Shown here: piece by piece, positions 32,739 to 42,717 of the stretch
Layout of the letters: the number at the start of each line of letters is the position of its first letter
Position numbering within the stretch: the stretch's first letter is position 1
Origin: Pseudomonas asuensis
Lineage (GTDB): Bacteria > Pseudomonadota > Gammaproteobacteria > Pseudomonadales > Pseudomonadaceae
Reading direction: 5' to 3'
DNA length: 64,000 nucleotides
Assembly: GCF_014646755.1 (NCBI RefSeq)
Contig: NZ_BMNW01000010.1
Coordinates: forward strand, 79,146-143,145
Translations under genes and position numbers: made by a program
Notes under the pieces: model-generated
Databases searched by the model: none
The model's input: the letters and a program-made list of their open reading frames with translations, nothing else
What the model was told of the DNA's origin: nothing

Positions 32739-33134
32739 GCAAGCTCCTACGAAGGAATGGGCTGCGGACGTTAATAAATAGCCCAGGCCACCAATACGCA
32801 TGGCAAGACAATATGCACATGCATGGCACCAGCAATGCAGCAGCGTGGGTAGCGGCATTCTAGCGGCAGCCTAGTAAGGGTTATTTCGTCTATGCGACAA
32901 GTAATTACAGAAGGGTTTTAAGCAGACCTAAATAGTCTTGACAGGCAATACGATAGCATGCTTGAAAAAAATTAAAAATAGATATACAGAGCAATAAGCG
33001 CGCCTAGGAAAAATAATTCCTTATGAAACCGCTGCTTAGCTTCAGATTTGCAGATGAATGAGCAGAAACAATGCCCAGAAATGAGGCCAAGGTGTTACCG
33101 ATGACCTCACTCAGGGCAGTTGTCGTTACAGGGC
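32739..33134. other. 396-bp region between acs and aotJ, presumed aot promoter
   Basis: No credible gene is seen. It should contain the leftward promoter of the aot operon. The part at 32920-33010 is AT-rich. The only motif found is the ArgR-like site given separately. Confidence 0.5.
32879..32899 (-). promoter_or_regulatory. Putative ArgR half-site upstream of aotJ
   Basis: Read leftward from 32899, TGTCGC is followed by 8 bases, then AA, then 5 bases. This fits the published pseudomonad ArgR half-site TGTCGC-N8-AA-N5 exactly. A second half-site in direct repeat, usual for ArgR, was not clearly found; a weaker TGTCAA lies 44 bp farther upstream. Confidence 0.5.
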
Positions 33135-35096
33135 TTATGCCACAGCCTGATTCATCCCACGATGGGTATCAATGAGTTGCTGAACAACGCCTGGATCAGC
33201 CAAGGTAGAAATGTCCCCTAGGGAATCATATTCACCCACTGCAATCTTGCGCAGGATTCTGCGCATGATTTTTCCCGAGCGCGTCTTTGGAAGGCCCGGT
33301 GCCCATTGAATGATATCAGGCGTTGCAATAGGACCTATATCCTTACGTATCCATTGCCTAAGCTCTTGCCGTAGCGCCTCTGAAGGCTCCTCGCCTGAAT
33401 TGAGCGTGACATAGACGTAGATTCCCTGCCCCTTGAGATCATGAGGCATACCTACAACGGCAGCCTCAGCCACTTTGGGATGCGCAACCATGGAGCTTTC
33501 TATCTCTGCCGTTCCCATACGGTGGCCTGATACGTTAAGTACGTCATCGACACGGCCTGTGATCCAGTAATAACCATCTTCGTCGCGCCGGGCACCGTCC
33601 CCGGTAAAGTACATTCCTTTGAATGTCTTGAAGTAGGTGTCAACGAAACGATCGTGATCGCCATAAATAGTACGCGCCTGCCCTGGCCAGGAATCCAGGA
33701 TGACCAGATTTCCCTCCGCCGCACCTTCAATAATATTGCCTTCATTATCAACAAGTGCCGGCTGAACGCCAAAGAAGGGCCGTGTCGCTGAGCCTGGTTT
33801 CAGGGCTGTAGCGCCCGGCAATGGGCTGATCAGAATCCCGCCCGTCTCGGTCTGCCACCACGTGTCAACAATAGGACAGCGCTCCTGCCCTACCGTCTTG
33901 TAGTACCACTGCCACGCCTCTGGGTTGATAGGCTCACCTACCGACCCTAGCAGGCGTAGGCTCTTGCCATCAGCCCCGCGCACCGCAGCATCCCCTTGAG
34001 CCATCATGGCCCGGATAGCTGTCGGAGCGGTATAAAGAATATTTACCTGATGCTTGTCGATGATCTGGGCAACGCGCGTCACGTCCGGATAGTTGGGAAC
34101 GCCTTCGAAAAGCACTGTGGTGGCCCCATTGGCTAAGGGTCCGTATACGATATAGCTATGCCCGGTAATCCAACCTACATCGGCGGTACACCAGTACACC
34201 TCACCTGGCTTGTAGTCGAACACCCGCTCATGCGTTAGAGATGCATAAACCATATAACCGCCGGTAGTATGCATGACACCTTTGGGCTTCCCTGTAGACC
34301 CTGAGGTATACAGGATAAACAGAGGAGCCTCGGCACCCATCTCCTTGGGCTCACAATGGGCCGAAGCCACTTGAGTCACATCGTGGTACCAGACGTCACG
34401 GTGTGCATGCCAGGCAATAGGAGCGCCTGTCCGTTTGCATACGATGACTTTGCGAACACAGCATGTATCCGGATTGGTTAGCGCCTCATCGACATTAGCC
34501 TTCAAAGGTGTCTTCTTGCCGCCTCGAACGCCTTCATCTGCCGTAATGATGACTTTAGAGCGGCAGTCACTGATACGACCTGCCAGTGATTCGGGTGAGA
34601 ACCCCCCAAAGACGACAGAGTGCACGGCGCCAATTCGCGCGCAGGCCAGCATGGCTACTACCGCTTCCGGGATCATCGGCATGTAAATAGTGACTACATC
34701 GCCACGGTGTACATCTTGGCCACGCAGTGCATTGGCAAACTTGCACACTTCCTCGTGTAACTCACGATAGGTAATGTGGCGATGCTCTGAAGGATCATCA
34801 CCCTCCCAGATAATAGCCACCTGATCACCTCGAGTTTCGAGATGACGATCAAGGCAGTTGTAAGACGCGTTTAGCGTTCCATCGGCAAACCATTTGATAT
34901 CAACATGGTGATCATCGAATGAGGTCTGCTTGACGCGGGTGAATGGCTTTGTCCAGCTGATACGTTGAGCCTGCTCTCGCCAGAAACCGTCTGGATTGAT
35001 CACGGACTTCTGATATAGAGCCTTGTAGCTAGCATCGTCAGTCAGCGTCAGGGCAGCTACTTCAGGACGTACGGGATAGAGGGATGCAGCACTCAT
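33135..35096 (-). CDS. acs: Acetyl-CoA synthetase
   Basis: The 653-residue AMP-forming enzyme activates acetate to acetyl-CoA through acetyl-AMP. The P-loop-like motif is [14 protein letters not shown], the Acs core is TWWQTETGG, and [11 protein letters not shown] holds Lys609, the residue normally inactivated by acetylation. The length and first residues ([14 protein letters not shown]) match Pseudomonas Acs. TTGAGG lies upstream of the ATG. It is a single-gene unit. Confidence 0.96.
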   Translation of the reverse strand: MSAASLYPVRPEVAALTLTDDASYKALYQKSVINPDGFWREQAQRISWTKPFTRVKQTSFDDHHVDIKWFADGTLNASYNCLDRHLETRGDQVAIIWEGDDPSEHRHITYRELHEEVCKFANALRGQDVHRGDVVTIYMPMIPEAVVAMLACARIGAVHSVVFGGFSPESLAGRISDCRSKVIITADEGVRGGKKTPLKANVDEALTNPDTCCVRKVIVCKRTGAPIAWHAHRDVWYHDVTQVASAHCEPKEMGAEAPLFILYTSGSTGKPKGVMHTTGGYMVYASLTHERVFDYKPGEVYWCTADVGWITGHSYIVYGPLANGATTVLFEGVPNYPDVTRVAQIIDKHQVNILYTAPTAIRAMMAQGDAAVRGADGKSLRLLGSVGEPINPEAWQWYYKTVGQERCPIVDTWWQTETGGILISPLPGATALKPGSATRPFFGVQPALVDNEGNIIEGAAEGNLVILDSWPGQARTIYGDHDRFVDTYFKTFKGMYFTGDGARRDEDGYYWITGRVDDVLNVSGHRMGTAEIESSMVAHPKVAEAAVVGMPHDLKGQGIYVYVTLNSGEEPSEALRQELRQWIRKDIGPIATPDIIQWAPGLPKTRSGKIMRRILRKIAVGEYDSLGDISTLADPGVVQQLIDTHRGMNQAVA

Positions 35097-35362
35097 GGCG
35101 ATTACCTCAACGGAGAAGTTTGTTGTTTTTGTAGTTCCGTTTTACTGACTGAGCGTCCTGACAACTATTCGACAAAGGTCTTAACGGCTGCCCTGGCTGT
35201 ACAACTGATCAATAACAAACAAAGACTTAAAGTCTTAATGACATGCAGCTAAAACACGAACGGCTTGATCAAAGATCAATCATTTTATGATTTAGCCTTG
35301 GCAGAAGAGATAACACCTAGCAGACGCTTGTGCGTAGCAAACAAAACAGCTAGAGATCTGTT
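35097..35362. other. 266-bp acs promoter region with inverted repeats
   Basis: No gene is seen. It contains AAGACTT-A-AAGTCTT at 35222-35236 and TTGATC-AAA-GATCAA at 35265-35279. The second resembles an Anr/FNR box (TTGAT, 4 bases, ATCAA) but has a 5-base spacer. These may be operators for acs. Confidence 0.4.
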
Positions 35363-35779
35363 CTAAGAGAAATCTACCCGACCACGACCAGCTTTGACTG
35401 CACTGCGCTTGGTTTTCCCTTCGAGTCGCCGCTTCTTGGAAGCTAATGTGGGCTTGGTAGGACGACGCGGCTTTTGCACACGTGTAACGCCTTGGATTAA
35501 CTCAGTCAACCGTAACAGGGCATCCTCGCGGTTTTGCTCCTGTGTTCTGTATTGCTGCGCCTTGAGCACAACGACACCTTCACGCGTAATGCGTGTGTCC
35601 TGCAAATTCAGAAGTCTTTCCTTATAGAGATCAGGCAGTGACGAGGCTCGAATATCGAAGCGCAAATGAATGGCGCTGGACACCTTGTTTACATTCTGAC
35701 CACCAGCTCCCTGAGCACGCACTGCCGTCAATTCTACTTCGGCATCTGGCAAGGAAACGGTGTTGGATATACTGATCAT
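35363..35779 (-). CDS. arfB: Alternative ribosome-rescue factor ArfB (peptidyl-tRNA hydrolase)
   Basis: A 138-residue protein with the release-factor GGQ motif at residues 26-28 ([10 protein letters not shown]) and a long basic C-terminal tail ([18 protein letters not shown]). That tail enters the empty mRNA channel of stalled ribosomes. It releases nascent chains on non-stop complexes. The size matches E. coli YaeJ. It is a single gene between acs and the dsbA-like operon. Confidence 0.93.
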   Translation of the reverse strand: MISISNTVSLPDAEVELTAVRAQGAGGQNVNKVSSAIHLRFDIRASSLPDLYKERLLNLQDTRITREGVVVLKAQQYRTQEQNREDALLRLTELIQGVTRVQKPRRPTKPTLASKKRRLEGKTKRSAVKAGRGRVDFS

Positions 35780-35854
35780 TGGTTAATGGCCACACGCACA
35801 GACATACCTTAATAGACCTCAAGGGGACATGAGGGTTTAAGGATGTTAAAGAAA

Positions 35855-36487
35855 CTAGAAGTCAGTGCCGCGCACTAACCACATACCCAGGAGTTCGGAC
35901 AGGCTATCGAGGGGCTGATAGCCATTGGTGACAAGAGCTAACTGGCCCTCTCGCTCCGCCAGTAGAGTTGGGAAGCCCGCTATGCCCAAATTGAGTGCCC
36001 ACTCGAAATCTTTCTGAGTTTCAGCTCTTGTTTCGGGCGCATCAAAGGCAGGAGCAAACTCAATTCCGGGCAATCCTGCTCTCTTTGCGAGATCAACCAG
36101 AACAGCCGGCTTCGTAACATCGCAGCTTTCTACGTAAAAAGCATGCTGGATGAGCTTCGCCAATGGCCATACCAGCTGCTCGTCCAGTCCTCTGGCTGCA
36201 ACCAATGCACGACAGGCAGGCTCTGTATCGTAGACAAATCCATCCGGTAGCGCATTGTCGACAGCGAAGGGCTGACCCGTAGCTTCTTCAACAGCCTGCC
36301 AATAGGACAGAGTCCGTACACGGGCTACGGCATCCATAGCTGCCCGCTCTCTACGCAAGCCACCCACTACAATATGCATAGGCACATCGTAAAGACGCGC
36401 CTGCTCAGCCAACGCCTCCACTACAGGCGCGAATCCCCAGCACCAGGAACACATGGGATCCATCACATAGAGCAATCGCGCCTTCAT
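35855..36487 (-). CDS. DsbA-family (FrnE-like) thiol oxidoreductase
   Basis: A 210-residue thioredoxin-fold protein with the active site CSWC at 13-16 and a cis-Pro loop in GIAGFPTLL. It lacks a signal peptide, so it is probably cytoplasmic, unlike true DsbA. It is last in the run DUF2059-bolA-trhO-this gene and starts 3 bp after the trhO stop. The substrate is unknown; 2-hydroxychromene-2-carboxylate isomerase-like proteins share the fold. Confidence 0.88.
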   Translation of the reverse strand: MKARLLYVMDPMCSWCWGFAPVVEALAEQARLYDVPMHIVVGGLRRERAAMDAVARVRTLSYWQAVEEATGQPFAVDNALPDGFVYDTEPACRALVAARGLDEQLVWPLAKLIQHAFYVESCDVTKPAVLVDLAKRAGLPGIEFAPAFDAPETRAETQKDFEWALNLGIAGFPTLLAEREGQLALVTNGYQPLDSLSELLGMWLVRGTDF

Positions 36488-36490
36488 GAA

Positions 36491-37441
36491 TCAAGCCTCC
36501 TGCGATAGCTTAGAAACCTGTCGTGGATCCCGACCAAGAGGATGAGGCTGGTTACGCAGCTTAGCCAACTCGATCTGTTTCTGACGTTCGCGTGCACTGG
36601 TACGCGTTTTTTCTGGCAACGAATCCCAGCAATGAGGGCAGCTAATACCCGGCACGTAGTGTTCAGACTCCCGGTCCGCAGTCGATATGGGTGTCCGGCA
36701 AGCATGACACTGGTCATATTCCCCTTCACTCAAATCGTGCCTGACGGTTACACGGTTATCGAATACGAAACAGTCGCCCTGCCAGAGGCTTTCCTCCTGC
36801 GGAACGTCCTCCAGATACTTGAGAATACCGCCCTTAAGATGGTAGACCTCTTCGAACCCCTCGTTAAGCATAAAGCTCGAAGCTTTCTCACACCGTATGC
36901 CACCCGTGCAGAACATAGCCACTTTCTTATGGCGCGCAGGATCGAAGTTCTGTCGGACGTACTGAGGGAATTCACGAAAGGATTTAGTCTTAGGGTCCAC
37001 GGCATTGGTAAAAGTACCAATGCCTACCTCATAGTCATTGCGCGTATCAATCAACACAACATCAGGGTCTGAAATAAGCGCATTCCAGTCCTTCGGGTCT
37101 ACGTAGGTCCCAACCTTCTTGTTGGGGTCCACGCCTGGCACACCCAACGTAACGATTTCTTTCTTGAGCTTGACCTTGGTCCGATAAAACGGCTGCTCAT
37201 CGCAATAGGATTCTTTGTGCTCAAGATCTACCAGGCGCGGATCAGCCTTTAAAAAAGCTAAAACCGCATCAATTCCGGTCCGCGAACCGGCAATTGTGCC
37301 ATTAATGCCCTCTTCCGCCAGCAGCAAGGTGCCTTTTACCTCATTGGCCAGCAGGGCATTGAGCAAGGGCTCACGCCGCTCGACGTAATCCTCAAGGGTA
37401 ACGAACTTATAAAGTGCAGCTACTACAATAGAACTAGACAT
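36491..37441 (-). CDS. trhO: tRNA uridine(34) hydroxylase TrhO (rhodanese family, YceA)
   Basis: A 316-residue protein with an N-terminal acylphosphatase-like domain (about 1-95) and a rhodanese domain whose Cys178 lies in [17 protein letters not shown]-terminal cysteine-rich part has CHACRTPIS and CPHCWDSL. It makes 5-hydroxyuridine at tRNA position 34 using O2, the first step toward cmo5U, which is completed by CmoA and CmoB encoded at the right end of this window. GGAGAGG precedes the ATG. Confidence 0.93.
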   Translation of the reverse strand: MSSSIVVAALYKFVTLEDYVERREPLLNALLANEVKGTLLLAEEGINGTIAGSRTGIDAVLAFLKADPRLVDLEHKESYCDEQPFYRTKVKLKKEIVTLGVPGVDPNKKVGTYVDPKDWNALISDPDVVLIDTRNDYEVGIGTFTNAVDPKTKSFREFPQYVRQNFDPARHKKVAMFCTGGIRCEKASSFMLNEGFEEVYHLKGGILKYLEDVPQEESLWQGDCFVFDNRVTVRHDLSEGEYDQCHACRTPISTADRESEHYVPGISCPHCWDSLPEKTRTSARERQKQIELAKLRNQPHPLGRDPRQVSKLSQEA

Positions 37442-37493
37442 GTCGACCTCTCCAGTGGTCGTCCTCGTAAGGGACGGACCGGTTAATGCACAA

Positions 37494-37511
37494 CGCCGGC
37501 TTTGGCCGGCG
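37494..37511 (-). terminator. GC-rich hairpin downstream of bolA
   Basis: CGCCGGC-TTTG-GCCGGCG lies between bolA and trhO. Read leftward it is followed only by a mixed GTTGTGCATT, so termination would be partial. Confidence 0.45.
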
Positions 37512-37578
37512 CTGGGGCGACAAGTCTAAGGAAGCGGAACGAACTTGAACAGAGCCTGCAAGCGGATCACAGTGGCTT

Positions 37579-37893
37579 CTAGCCCTGCAAACCATCGTGC
37601 TTACTGCCACCACGGCAAGTCGGCGAGTCAGGCGCCATTCCCTGCTTAGTCCACTCATCAGGGGTATAGGTATGAAGGGCCAGGGCATGAAACTCCCCCA
37701 TCAACCCACCGAGCGCACCGTAGACTTTTTGATGGCGCTTTACCGCATTCAGACCTTCAAATTGCTCACTGACGACTACGGCCTTGTAATGAGTTTCCTG
37801 GCCACGGCTGTGCATGTGGCTTTCGTCCACAACATCAAGATACTGTGGTTGCAACATACTTAGAGTTGAAAGAATACGGTCGCGCATACTCAT
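37579..37893 (-). CDS. bolA: BolA-family protein
   Basis: A 104-residue protein. The BolA signatures are VDESHMHSRGQETHYKAVVVS and EGLNAVKRHQKVYGALGG, with the invariant helix-turn-helix-like RHQ-VY region and His in ALALHTYTPDEW. BolA works with monothiol glutaredoxins in iron-sulfur handling and acts as a morphology and stress regulator. It is 13 bp downstream of the DUF2059 gene, as in Pseudomonas. Confidence 0.93.
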   Translation of the reverse strand: MSMRDRILSTLSMLQPQYLDVVDESHMHSRGQETHYKAVVVSEQFEGLNAVKRHQKVYGALGGLMGEFHALALHTYTPDEWTKQGMAPDSPTCRGGSKHDGLQG

Positions 37894-37906
37894 GGATAGG
37901 TCTCAC

Positions 37907-38434
37907 TTATTTCTTAGAATTTCCACCTTCAGGAGCCGCTTGCGGCTTGACTCCAAGCTCCTTATCCATATCGCTTAACAGCTTGTTGACCTGAGGAACT
38001 GCCTGCTCGAGTTTGGCTTGGGTCAGCTGGGCAGACTGCATAGAAATCTGCGGCAGTGTATTCATCATTTTCTTGCCGAGTGGGGACTGATAAAAATTAA
38101 TCAGATCCTTTAGCTCGGCTTCACTGAAGCTTTGCGTATAGAGCTTAACTAAGTCGGGCTTGACCTGGTCCCAACCTATGGATTTATCGAGTGTTGTATT
38201 GGCACGTGCAACATAGCTTTCTAAAACAGCTTTCTTGTTTGGCGCCTTGGCTTGAGCAAAATGCTGATCGAACAATTCATGCACCTGGGCATAAACCGGT
38301 GTAGTGAGCTTGTCGGCGTTGGCCAGCTTTAGAAAGCGCTCGGCCTGGGCAGCATGGCTAGCCGCGTCAGCCATGGCGAAGCCACTGACGCCAGAGAGCA
38401 TCACAGCGGTGCAGACAGCACGAAAAGTCTTCAT
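37907..38434 (-). CDS. DUF2059 periplasmic protein
   Basis: A 175-residue secreted protein with a signal peptide of about 22 residues (MKTFRAVCTAVMLSGVSGFA). The DUF2059 core is YTQSFSEAELKDLINFYQSPLGKKMMNTLP. The start at 38434 was chosen because AAGGA lies about 7 bases upstream; the frame extends six codons further. It is upstream of bolA and divergent from fumC. Function unknown. Confidence 0.88.
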   Translation of the reverse strand: MKTFRAVCTAVMLSGVSGFAMADAASHAAQAERFLKLANADKLTTPVYAQVHELFDQHFAQAKAPNKKAVLESYVARANTTLDKSIGWDQVKPDLVKLYTQSFSEAELKDLINFYQSPLGKKMMNTLPQISMQSAQLTQAKLEQAVPQVNKLLSDMDKELGVKPQAAPEGGNSKK

Positions 38435-38724
38435 CGGACATCCTTTAAACATGAATAGCGATAGCTAAAGATCTGTATTCTGCCCACGTGTCCCAAGATG
38501 ACTCAAGTTGTATTCCGGCTCTGTTCAGGGAAGCTTCAGCATGTTCAATGATAAAGCCTTATTGAAGGTATGACCCGAACTACGCTTTCGGAACCCAGCT
38601 CGGCTCTACGTAGACTAATCACCGATAAGCGCTAGCCTTGGCTTTACCAATATTCATTACTACATGAATGACCGGTCACCAGCCAACGCAACGAATACAC
38701 ACAAACCGCATGCAGGAGAGCGTC

Positions 38725-40119
38725 ATGAGCCGCACCGAAACTGACAGTCTGGGCCCTGTAGAAGTTGACGAGAATGCTTATTGGGGAGCTCAGACACAAC
38801 GCTCCATGGAGAACTTTGCTATTGGAGGCCAGAGAATGCCTCTGGCAATCGTGCATGCTCTTACGCTAATTAAAAAAGCAGCTGCCCGGGTTAACGCTGG
38901 GCTCGGTGAATTACCGCAGGAAATAGCTGATCTCATTGAGCAATCAAGCACTGAAATACTTGAAGGGTGTCATGATGATCAGTTCCCCTTGGTAGTGTGG
39001 CAAACCGGTAGCGGCACCCAAAGCAATATGAACGTCAATGAGGTCATTGCCGGACGTGCTAACGAAATTGCAGGTCATGGCAAGGGCGGCAAGAAGCCTG
39101 TGCATCCGAACGACCATGTCAATCGCGGCCAAAGCTCCAACGACTGCTTCCCGACTGCGATGCATATCGCAACTGCGCAAGCCGTGCTTAATGATCTACT
39201 GCCTGCCATTGATGAGCTTTCTGGAGGTTTAGCCCAGCAGGCTGCACGTCATATGGGCTTGGTCAAGACTGGCCGTACACATATGATGGACGCTACTCCC
39301 ATCACCTTTGGCCAAGAATTATCGGCCTATGTCGCTCAGCTCGATATTGCCCAGAGTGCTATTCGTGCAGCCCTACCTGCTGTTTATGAACTTGCCCAGG
39401 GCGGAACTGCAGTAGGTACTGGCCTTAACTCGCCCAAAGGCTTTGACGAGGCTATTGCAAAAGAGCTGGCATCGCTCACCAATCTTCCCTTTGTAACAGC
39501 GCCCAACAAATTTGCCGCACTGGCAGGACACGAGCCGCTTACAGCACTTTCCGGCGCGCTAAAGACCTTAGCGGTAGCGCTCATGAAGATTGGTAATGAC
39601 TTACGCTTGCTGGGTTCTGGTCCAAGAGCAGGCTTTGCTGAAGTCAAGCTGCCAGCTAATGAACCTGGAAGCTCCATCATGCCTGGCAAGGTCAATCCAA
39701 CACAGGCAGAAGCCCTGACCATGCTGGCTTGTCAGGTAATGGGAAACGACACAACTATTACCTTTGCCGCCAGCCAAGGGCATCTTCAGTTGAACGTCTT
39801 CAAACCTGTTATCGCATACAACATCCTTGAATCTATTCGTTTGCTATCTGACGGCTGCCGTAACTTCAATAAACACTGTGTCGCAGGTATGGAGCCTGAC
39901 GCCGAAATGATGGCGGCTCACCTTGAGCAGGGATTGATGCTTGTAACAGCCTTGAACCCCCACATCGGGTATGACAAAGCGGCCGAAATCGCCAAGAAGG
40001 CTTATGCCGAAAACAAAACGCTCAGAGCCGCTGCTCTTGAACTGAATTATCTGACTGAAGAGCAGTTCGACGAGTGGGTAAAACCTGAAACCATGTTAGA
40101 AGCTGGCAGTCATGGCTGA
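38725..40119 (+). CDS. fumC: Class II fumarate hydratase FumC
   Basis: The 464-residue enzyme hydrates fumarate to malate in the TCA cycle and does not need iron-sulfur. The superfamily signature is GSSIMPGKVNPTQ, with GSGTQSNMNVNEVIA and VKTGRTHMMDATPITFGQE forming the active site. The start at 38725 (MSRTETDSLGPVEV) follows AGGAGAG; the frame is open 19 codons upstream. Its neighbourhood with bolA is that of fumC2 in P. aeruginosa. It overlaps the next gene by 8 bases. Confidence 0.96.
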   Translation: MSRTETDSLGPVEVDENAYWGAQTQRSMENFAIGGQRMPLAIVHALTLIKKAAARVNAGLGELPQEIADLIEQSSTEILEGCHDDQFPLVVWQTGSGTQSNMNVNEVIAGRANEIAGHGKGGKKPVHPNDHVNRGQSSNDCFPTAMHIATAQAVLNDLLPAIDELSGGLAQQAARHMGLVKTGRTHMMDATPITFGQELSAYVAQLDIAQSAIRAALPAVYELAQGGTAVGTGLNSPKGFDEAIAKELASLTNLPFVTAPNKFAALAGHEPLTALSGALKTLAVALMKIGNDLRLLGSGPRAGFAEVKLPANEPGSSIMPGKVNPTQAEALTMLACQVMGNDTTITFAASQGHLQLNVFKPVIAYNILESIRLLSDGCRNFNKHCVAGMEPDAEMMAAHLEQGLMLVTALNPHIGYDKAAEIAKKAYAENKTLRAAALELNYLTEEQFDEWVKPETMLEAGSHG

Positions 40120-40732
40120 GCCAAGGACAGGGGCAACGCCTATAGAAGGTGACGGCAAGCGAGTTCTGGTTATCCAGGGCTCGCCTAAAAGTGAAAGCTT
40201 TTGTCACGCATTGAGCGCAGCCTATATACAGGGCGTACGCCAGAACAACCATGTAGTTCGTGAGCTTCGACTAGGTGAGTTGAACTTCGATCCAGTGCTT
40301 CGAGAGGGATATGACAAGAGCCAGATACTCGAAGAGGACTTACTGGAAGCCCAGAGGCTTATCCACTGGGCCGAGCACCTCTTGTTTGTCTACCCCATCT
40401 GGTGGGGCGGGCTGCCTGCTCTTTTAAGCGGCTTTATCGAGCGCGTCTTTCTACCCGGCTTCGCGTTCGCTTATCGTGATCAGGCATGGGGAGGTGAACA
40501 ACTTCTATCAGGGAGAAGCGCTGACTTAATCGTCACAGCCGACAGCCTGCCTACACCCTGGAAACGCCTTAGAGGCCTTCCCCCGCACCGACTTATGATG
40601 CGAGAAGCACTAGATATTTGCGGCATACAGATTCGCGAACATTTGGAACTTGCCTCTATCAGAGCAAGTAACGAAGAGCAGCGCTTAAGATGGCTTCAAG
40701 ATGCAGAAACAATGGGCAAGCATTTAGAATAA
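40112..40732 (+). CDS. Flavodoxin-fold NAD(P)H-dependent oxidoreductase
   Basis: A 206-residue protein of the NQO/MdaB/KefF quinone reductase type. The FMN/FAD site is QGSPKSESFCHALSAAY, followed by WAEHLLFVYPIWWGGLPALLSGFIERVF. It presumably carries out two-electron reduction of quinones. It starts inside the end of fumC, so translation is probably coupled, and it is the last gene before two terminators. Confidence 0.85.
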   Translation: MAEPRTGATPIEGDGKRVLVIQGSPKSESFCHALSAAYIQGVRQNNHVVRELRLGELNFDPVLREGYDKSQILEEDLLEAQRLIHWAEHLLFVYPIWWGGLPALLSGFIERVFLPGFAFAYRDQAWGGEQLLSGRSADLIVTADSLPTPWKRLRGLPPHRLMMREALDICGIQIREHLELASIRASNEEQRLRWLQDAETMGKHLE

Positions 40733-40747
40733 ATAACTTTGATTGTG

Positions 40748-40811
40748 TAGCCATTTAAAATGGCTATATTTTTATAAATAGTCTTTTAAATAAGAAAGAC
40801 TTAATATTTTT
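40748..40811 (+). terminator. Tandem terminators after the fumC operon
   Basis: First hairpin: TAGCCATT / AATGGCTA at 40748-40766, followed by TATTTTTAT. Second: AGTCTTT / AAAGACT at 40780-40801, followed by TAATATTTTTTG. Both fit Rho-independent termination in the rightward direction. Confidence 0.75.
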
Positions 40812-41796
40812 TGATAAATATATTTATAAAAATAAGCTCCAGTCCCGAACCAAAAGCAGCAAATTCCTGTATGGAACCCTAAGCAAAACATAATTTCACA
40901 ACGTGTAACAATCTTTCTTTTTAGCGGCTCACTTTACTCTTTTTCCTCTGTTTTTTACTGCCATATATTACTGTCAATGCCCTACCGTTAAGAATCGCTG
41001 GCCAAGGGTGCGACATATTGAAGCAGACATTGAGAAATCAATGACTTAGCTCCTCCCTTGCATCGCCTAAAAGCGACTCAATTATAGACGTGAACCCTAG
41101 ATAAACTTAAACTGCGCACGGCCCACCATGGCGTGTCTCAAAGTTCTCTTGAGAAAGAGAAAAGCTCCACTTGATGGCGATGTGATAGCATAAGTCAGGT
41201 TGAACTTTCAACCTGCAACAACCTATCACTTTGCAAGCGGATAATTTTGAGCCCCCGGGTCGGTAAGCAAGCGAGATTGGTCCGGATGCAGCCCATTAGC
41301 GTGTCCGTACAGGCATCGAGCTTATTGGTGCAGCTTATGCTGTCCAAGCTGCAGCGTTGTTTTTCGGCATTAGGCAGTATGTGGGTGATATCCATGGCAT
41401 TGCCAGTCCCTAAAACTCATCCCCTGCTATGCTTGGTACTACCACGAGCGCGTAGTCTGTCTGGAAGAGACCCCATCATTTCCAGTCGCGATCGATTTCA
41501 ACATTAAGGCCCGAACAAGCCCGCACTCTACGCAGGCTAGGTAAGGAGGACTGGTGAAACGTGCAATCCAGACGTAGGCCAAAGACTGGCTCAGCTTGGC
41601 TCAAATGGATTTCGGTCGTAACATATCCTTACATGTAGCTCAATGACGCACCGATGTCATCGACACGCTTGTAATGACTGCGACACCCAAAGCTTCATCA
41701 GCCTGACCTATTTCTGCGCCGCACTTAAATAAGTGATGGTACCGATTACTGGCTATCCCCCTGAAACGAAGAGTGCCCCTCAACCGAGGTCGTGAG
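40812..41796. other. About 1-kb gene-poor region upstream of cyoA
   Basis: No supported gene is seen. The first 50 bases are very AT-rich. A hairpin CAGGTTGAA-CT-TTCAACCTG lies at 41196-41215. A strong ribosome site AAGGAGGA at 41543-41550 precedes a GTG at 41554 that opens only a 7-codon frame. Short frames at 41195-41507 on both strands resemble nothing recognised. The last part should hold the cyo promoter. Confidence 0.5.
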
Positions 41797-42714
41797 ATGA
41801 GAAAAAAGAAACATAGTATTTTTTCTAGCCTATTGGCTTTAGGTGCCACTGGTTTACTCAGTGGTTGTAACATGACGCTTTTAGATCCTAAAGGTCCAGT
41901 AGGGTTAGAATCAAAACACCTTATATTGACTGCCACAGGCCTGATGTTGATTGTGGTTATCCCAGTCATCGTTATGGCGATCCTTTTCTCAATCAAATAT
42001 CGCGCCTCCAATAAGGATGCCGATTACGCACCCAATTGGGCGCACTCGACCAAGATCGAAGTCGTGGTGTGGGGTGTTCCGCTGGTAATCGTGGCTATTT
42101 TGGCCATGCTTATCTGGAAGACCAGCCATTCGCTTGATCCTTTCAGGCCGCTCGACTCTGACGTAAAGCCGATTACCATCGAGGCTATCGCTACTGATTG
42201 GAAATGGGTTTTCGTCTACCCGGAACAGGGCATCGCTACGGTTAATGAGATTGCATTCCCGGCTAATACACCGGTCAATTTCCGCATCACCTCTGACACC
42301 GTTATGAATACTCTGTTTATTCCGGCCTTGGGCAGCATGGTCTATGCCATGGGTGGCATGCAGACCCAACTGCACTTGATGGCTCATGAAACCGGCCAAT
42401 ATGGCGGTGGCTCAGCCAACTATAGCGGCGCTGGCTTCTCGGACATGAAGTTCATCGCCCACGCTACAACACCTGAAGAGTTCAACGCCTGGGTCGACAA
42501 GGTCAAGGCTTCTTCTAAAACGCTGAGCTCCGAGGTCTATGCAGACCTGGCCATGCCCAGCGAGAAGCATCCGATCGAGTATTACTCATCCGTGGCTCCT
42601 CACCTTTTCCAGGACATCATCGATAAATACTTGAAAGGCGACTACAGCAAGCGTGTAGATCAGGTAATGGATCAGGCAATGAACAAGAGTGCGCACGAAG
42701 GTGCGGCGGAGTAA
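41797..42714 (+). CDS. cyoA: Cytochrome bo3 ubiquinol oxidase subunit II
   Basis: A 305-residue lipoprotein: lipobox GLLSGC with Cys24, then two membrane helices (about 47-70 and 90-110) and a periplasmic cupredoxin domain lacking the CuA ligands, as expected for a quinol oxidase. ATDWKWVFVYPEQGIATVNE and NTLFIPALGSMVYAM are diagnostic. The start at 41797 (MRKKKHS) follows GAGG. It is the first gene of cyoABCDE. Confidence 0.95.
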   Translation: MRKKKHSIFSSLLALGATGLLSGCNMTLLDPKGPVGLESKHLILTATGLMLIVVIPVIVMAILFSIKYRASNKDADYAPNWAHSTKIEVVVWGVPLVIVAILAMLIWKTSHSLDPFRPLDSDVKPITIEAIATDWKWVFVYPEQGIATVNEIAFPANTPVNFRITSDTVMNTLFIPALGSMVYAMGGMQTQLHLMAHETGQYGGGSANYSGAGFSDMKFIAHATTPEEFNAWVDKVKASSKTLSSEVYADLAMPSEKHPIEYYSSVAPHLFQDIIDKYLKGDYSKRVDQVMDQAMNKSAHEGAAE

Positions 42715-42717
42715 AAC

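Noticed and set aside
35265..35279. Anr/FNR box before acs
   Set aside because: The halves match, but the spacer is 5 bases, not 4, so it is not a proper Anr site.
41195..41507. Short frames on both strands upstream of cyoA
   Set aside because: Low-quality composition, no ribosome sites and no family resemblance.
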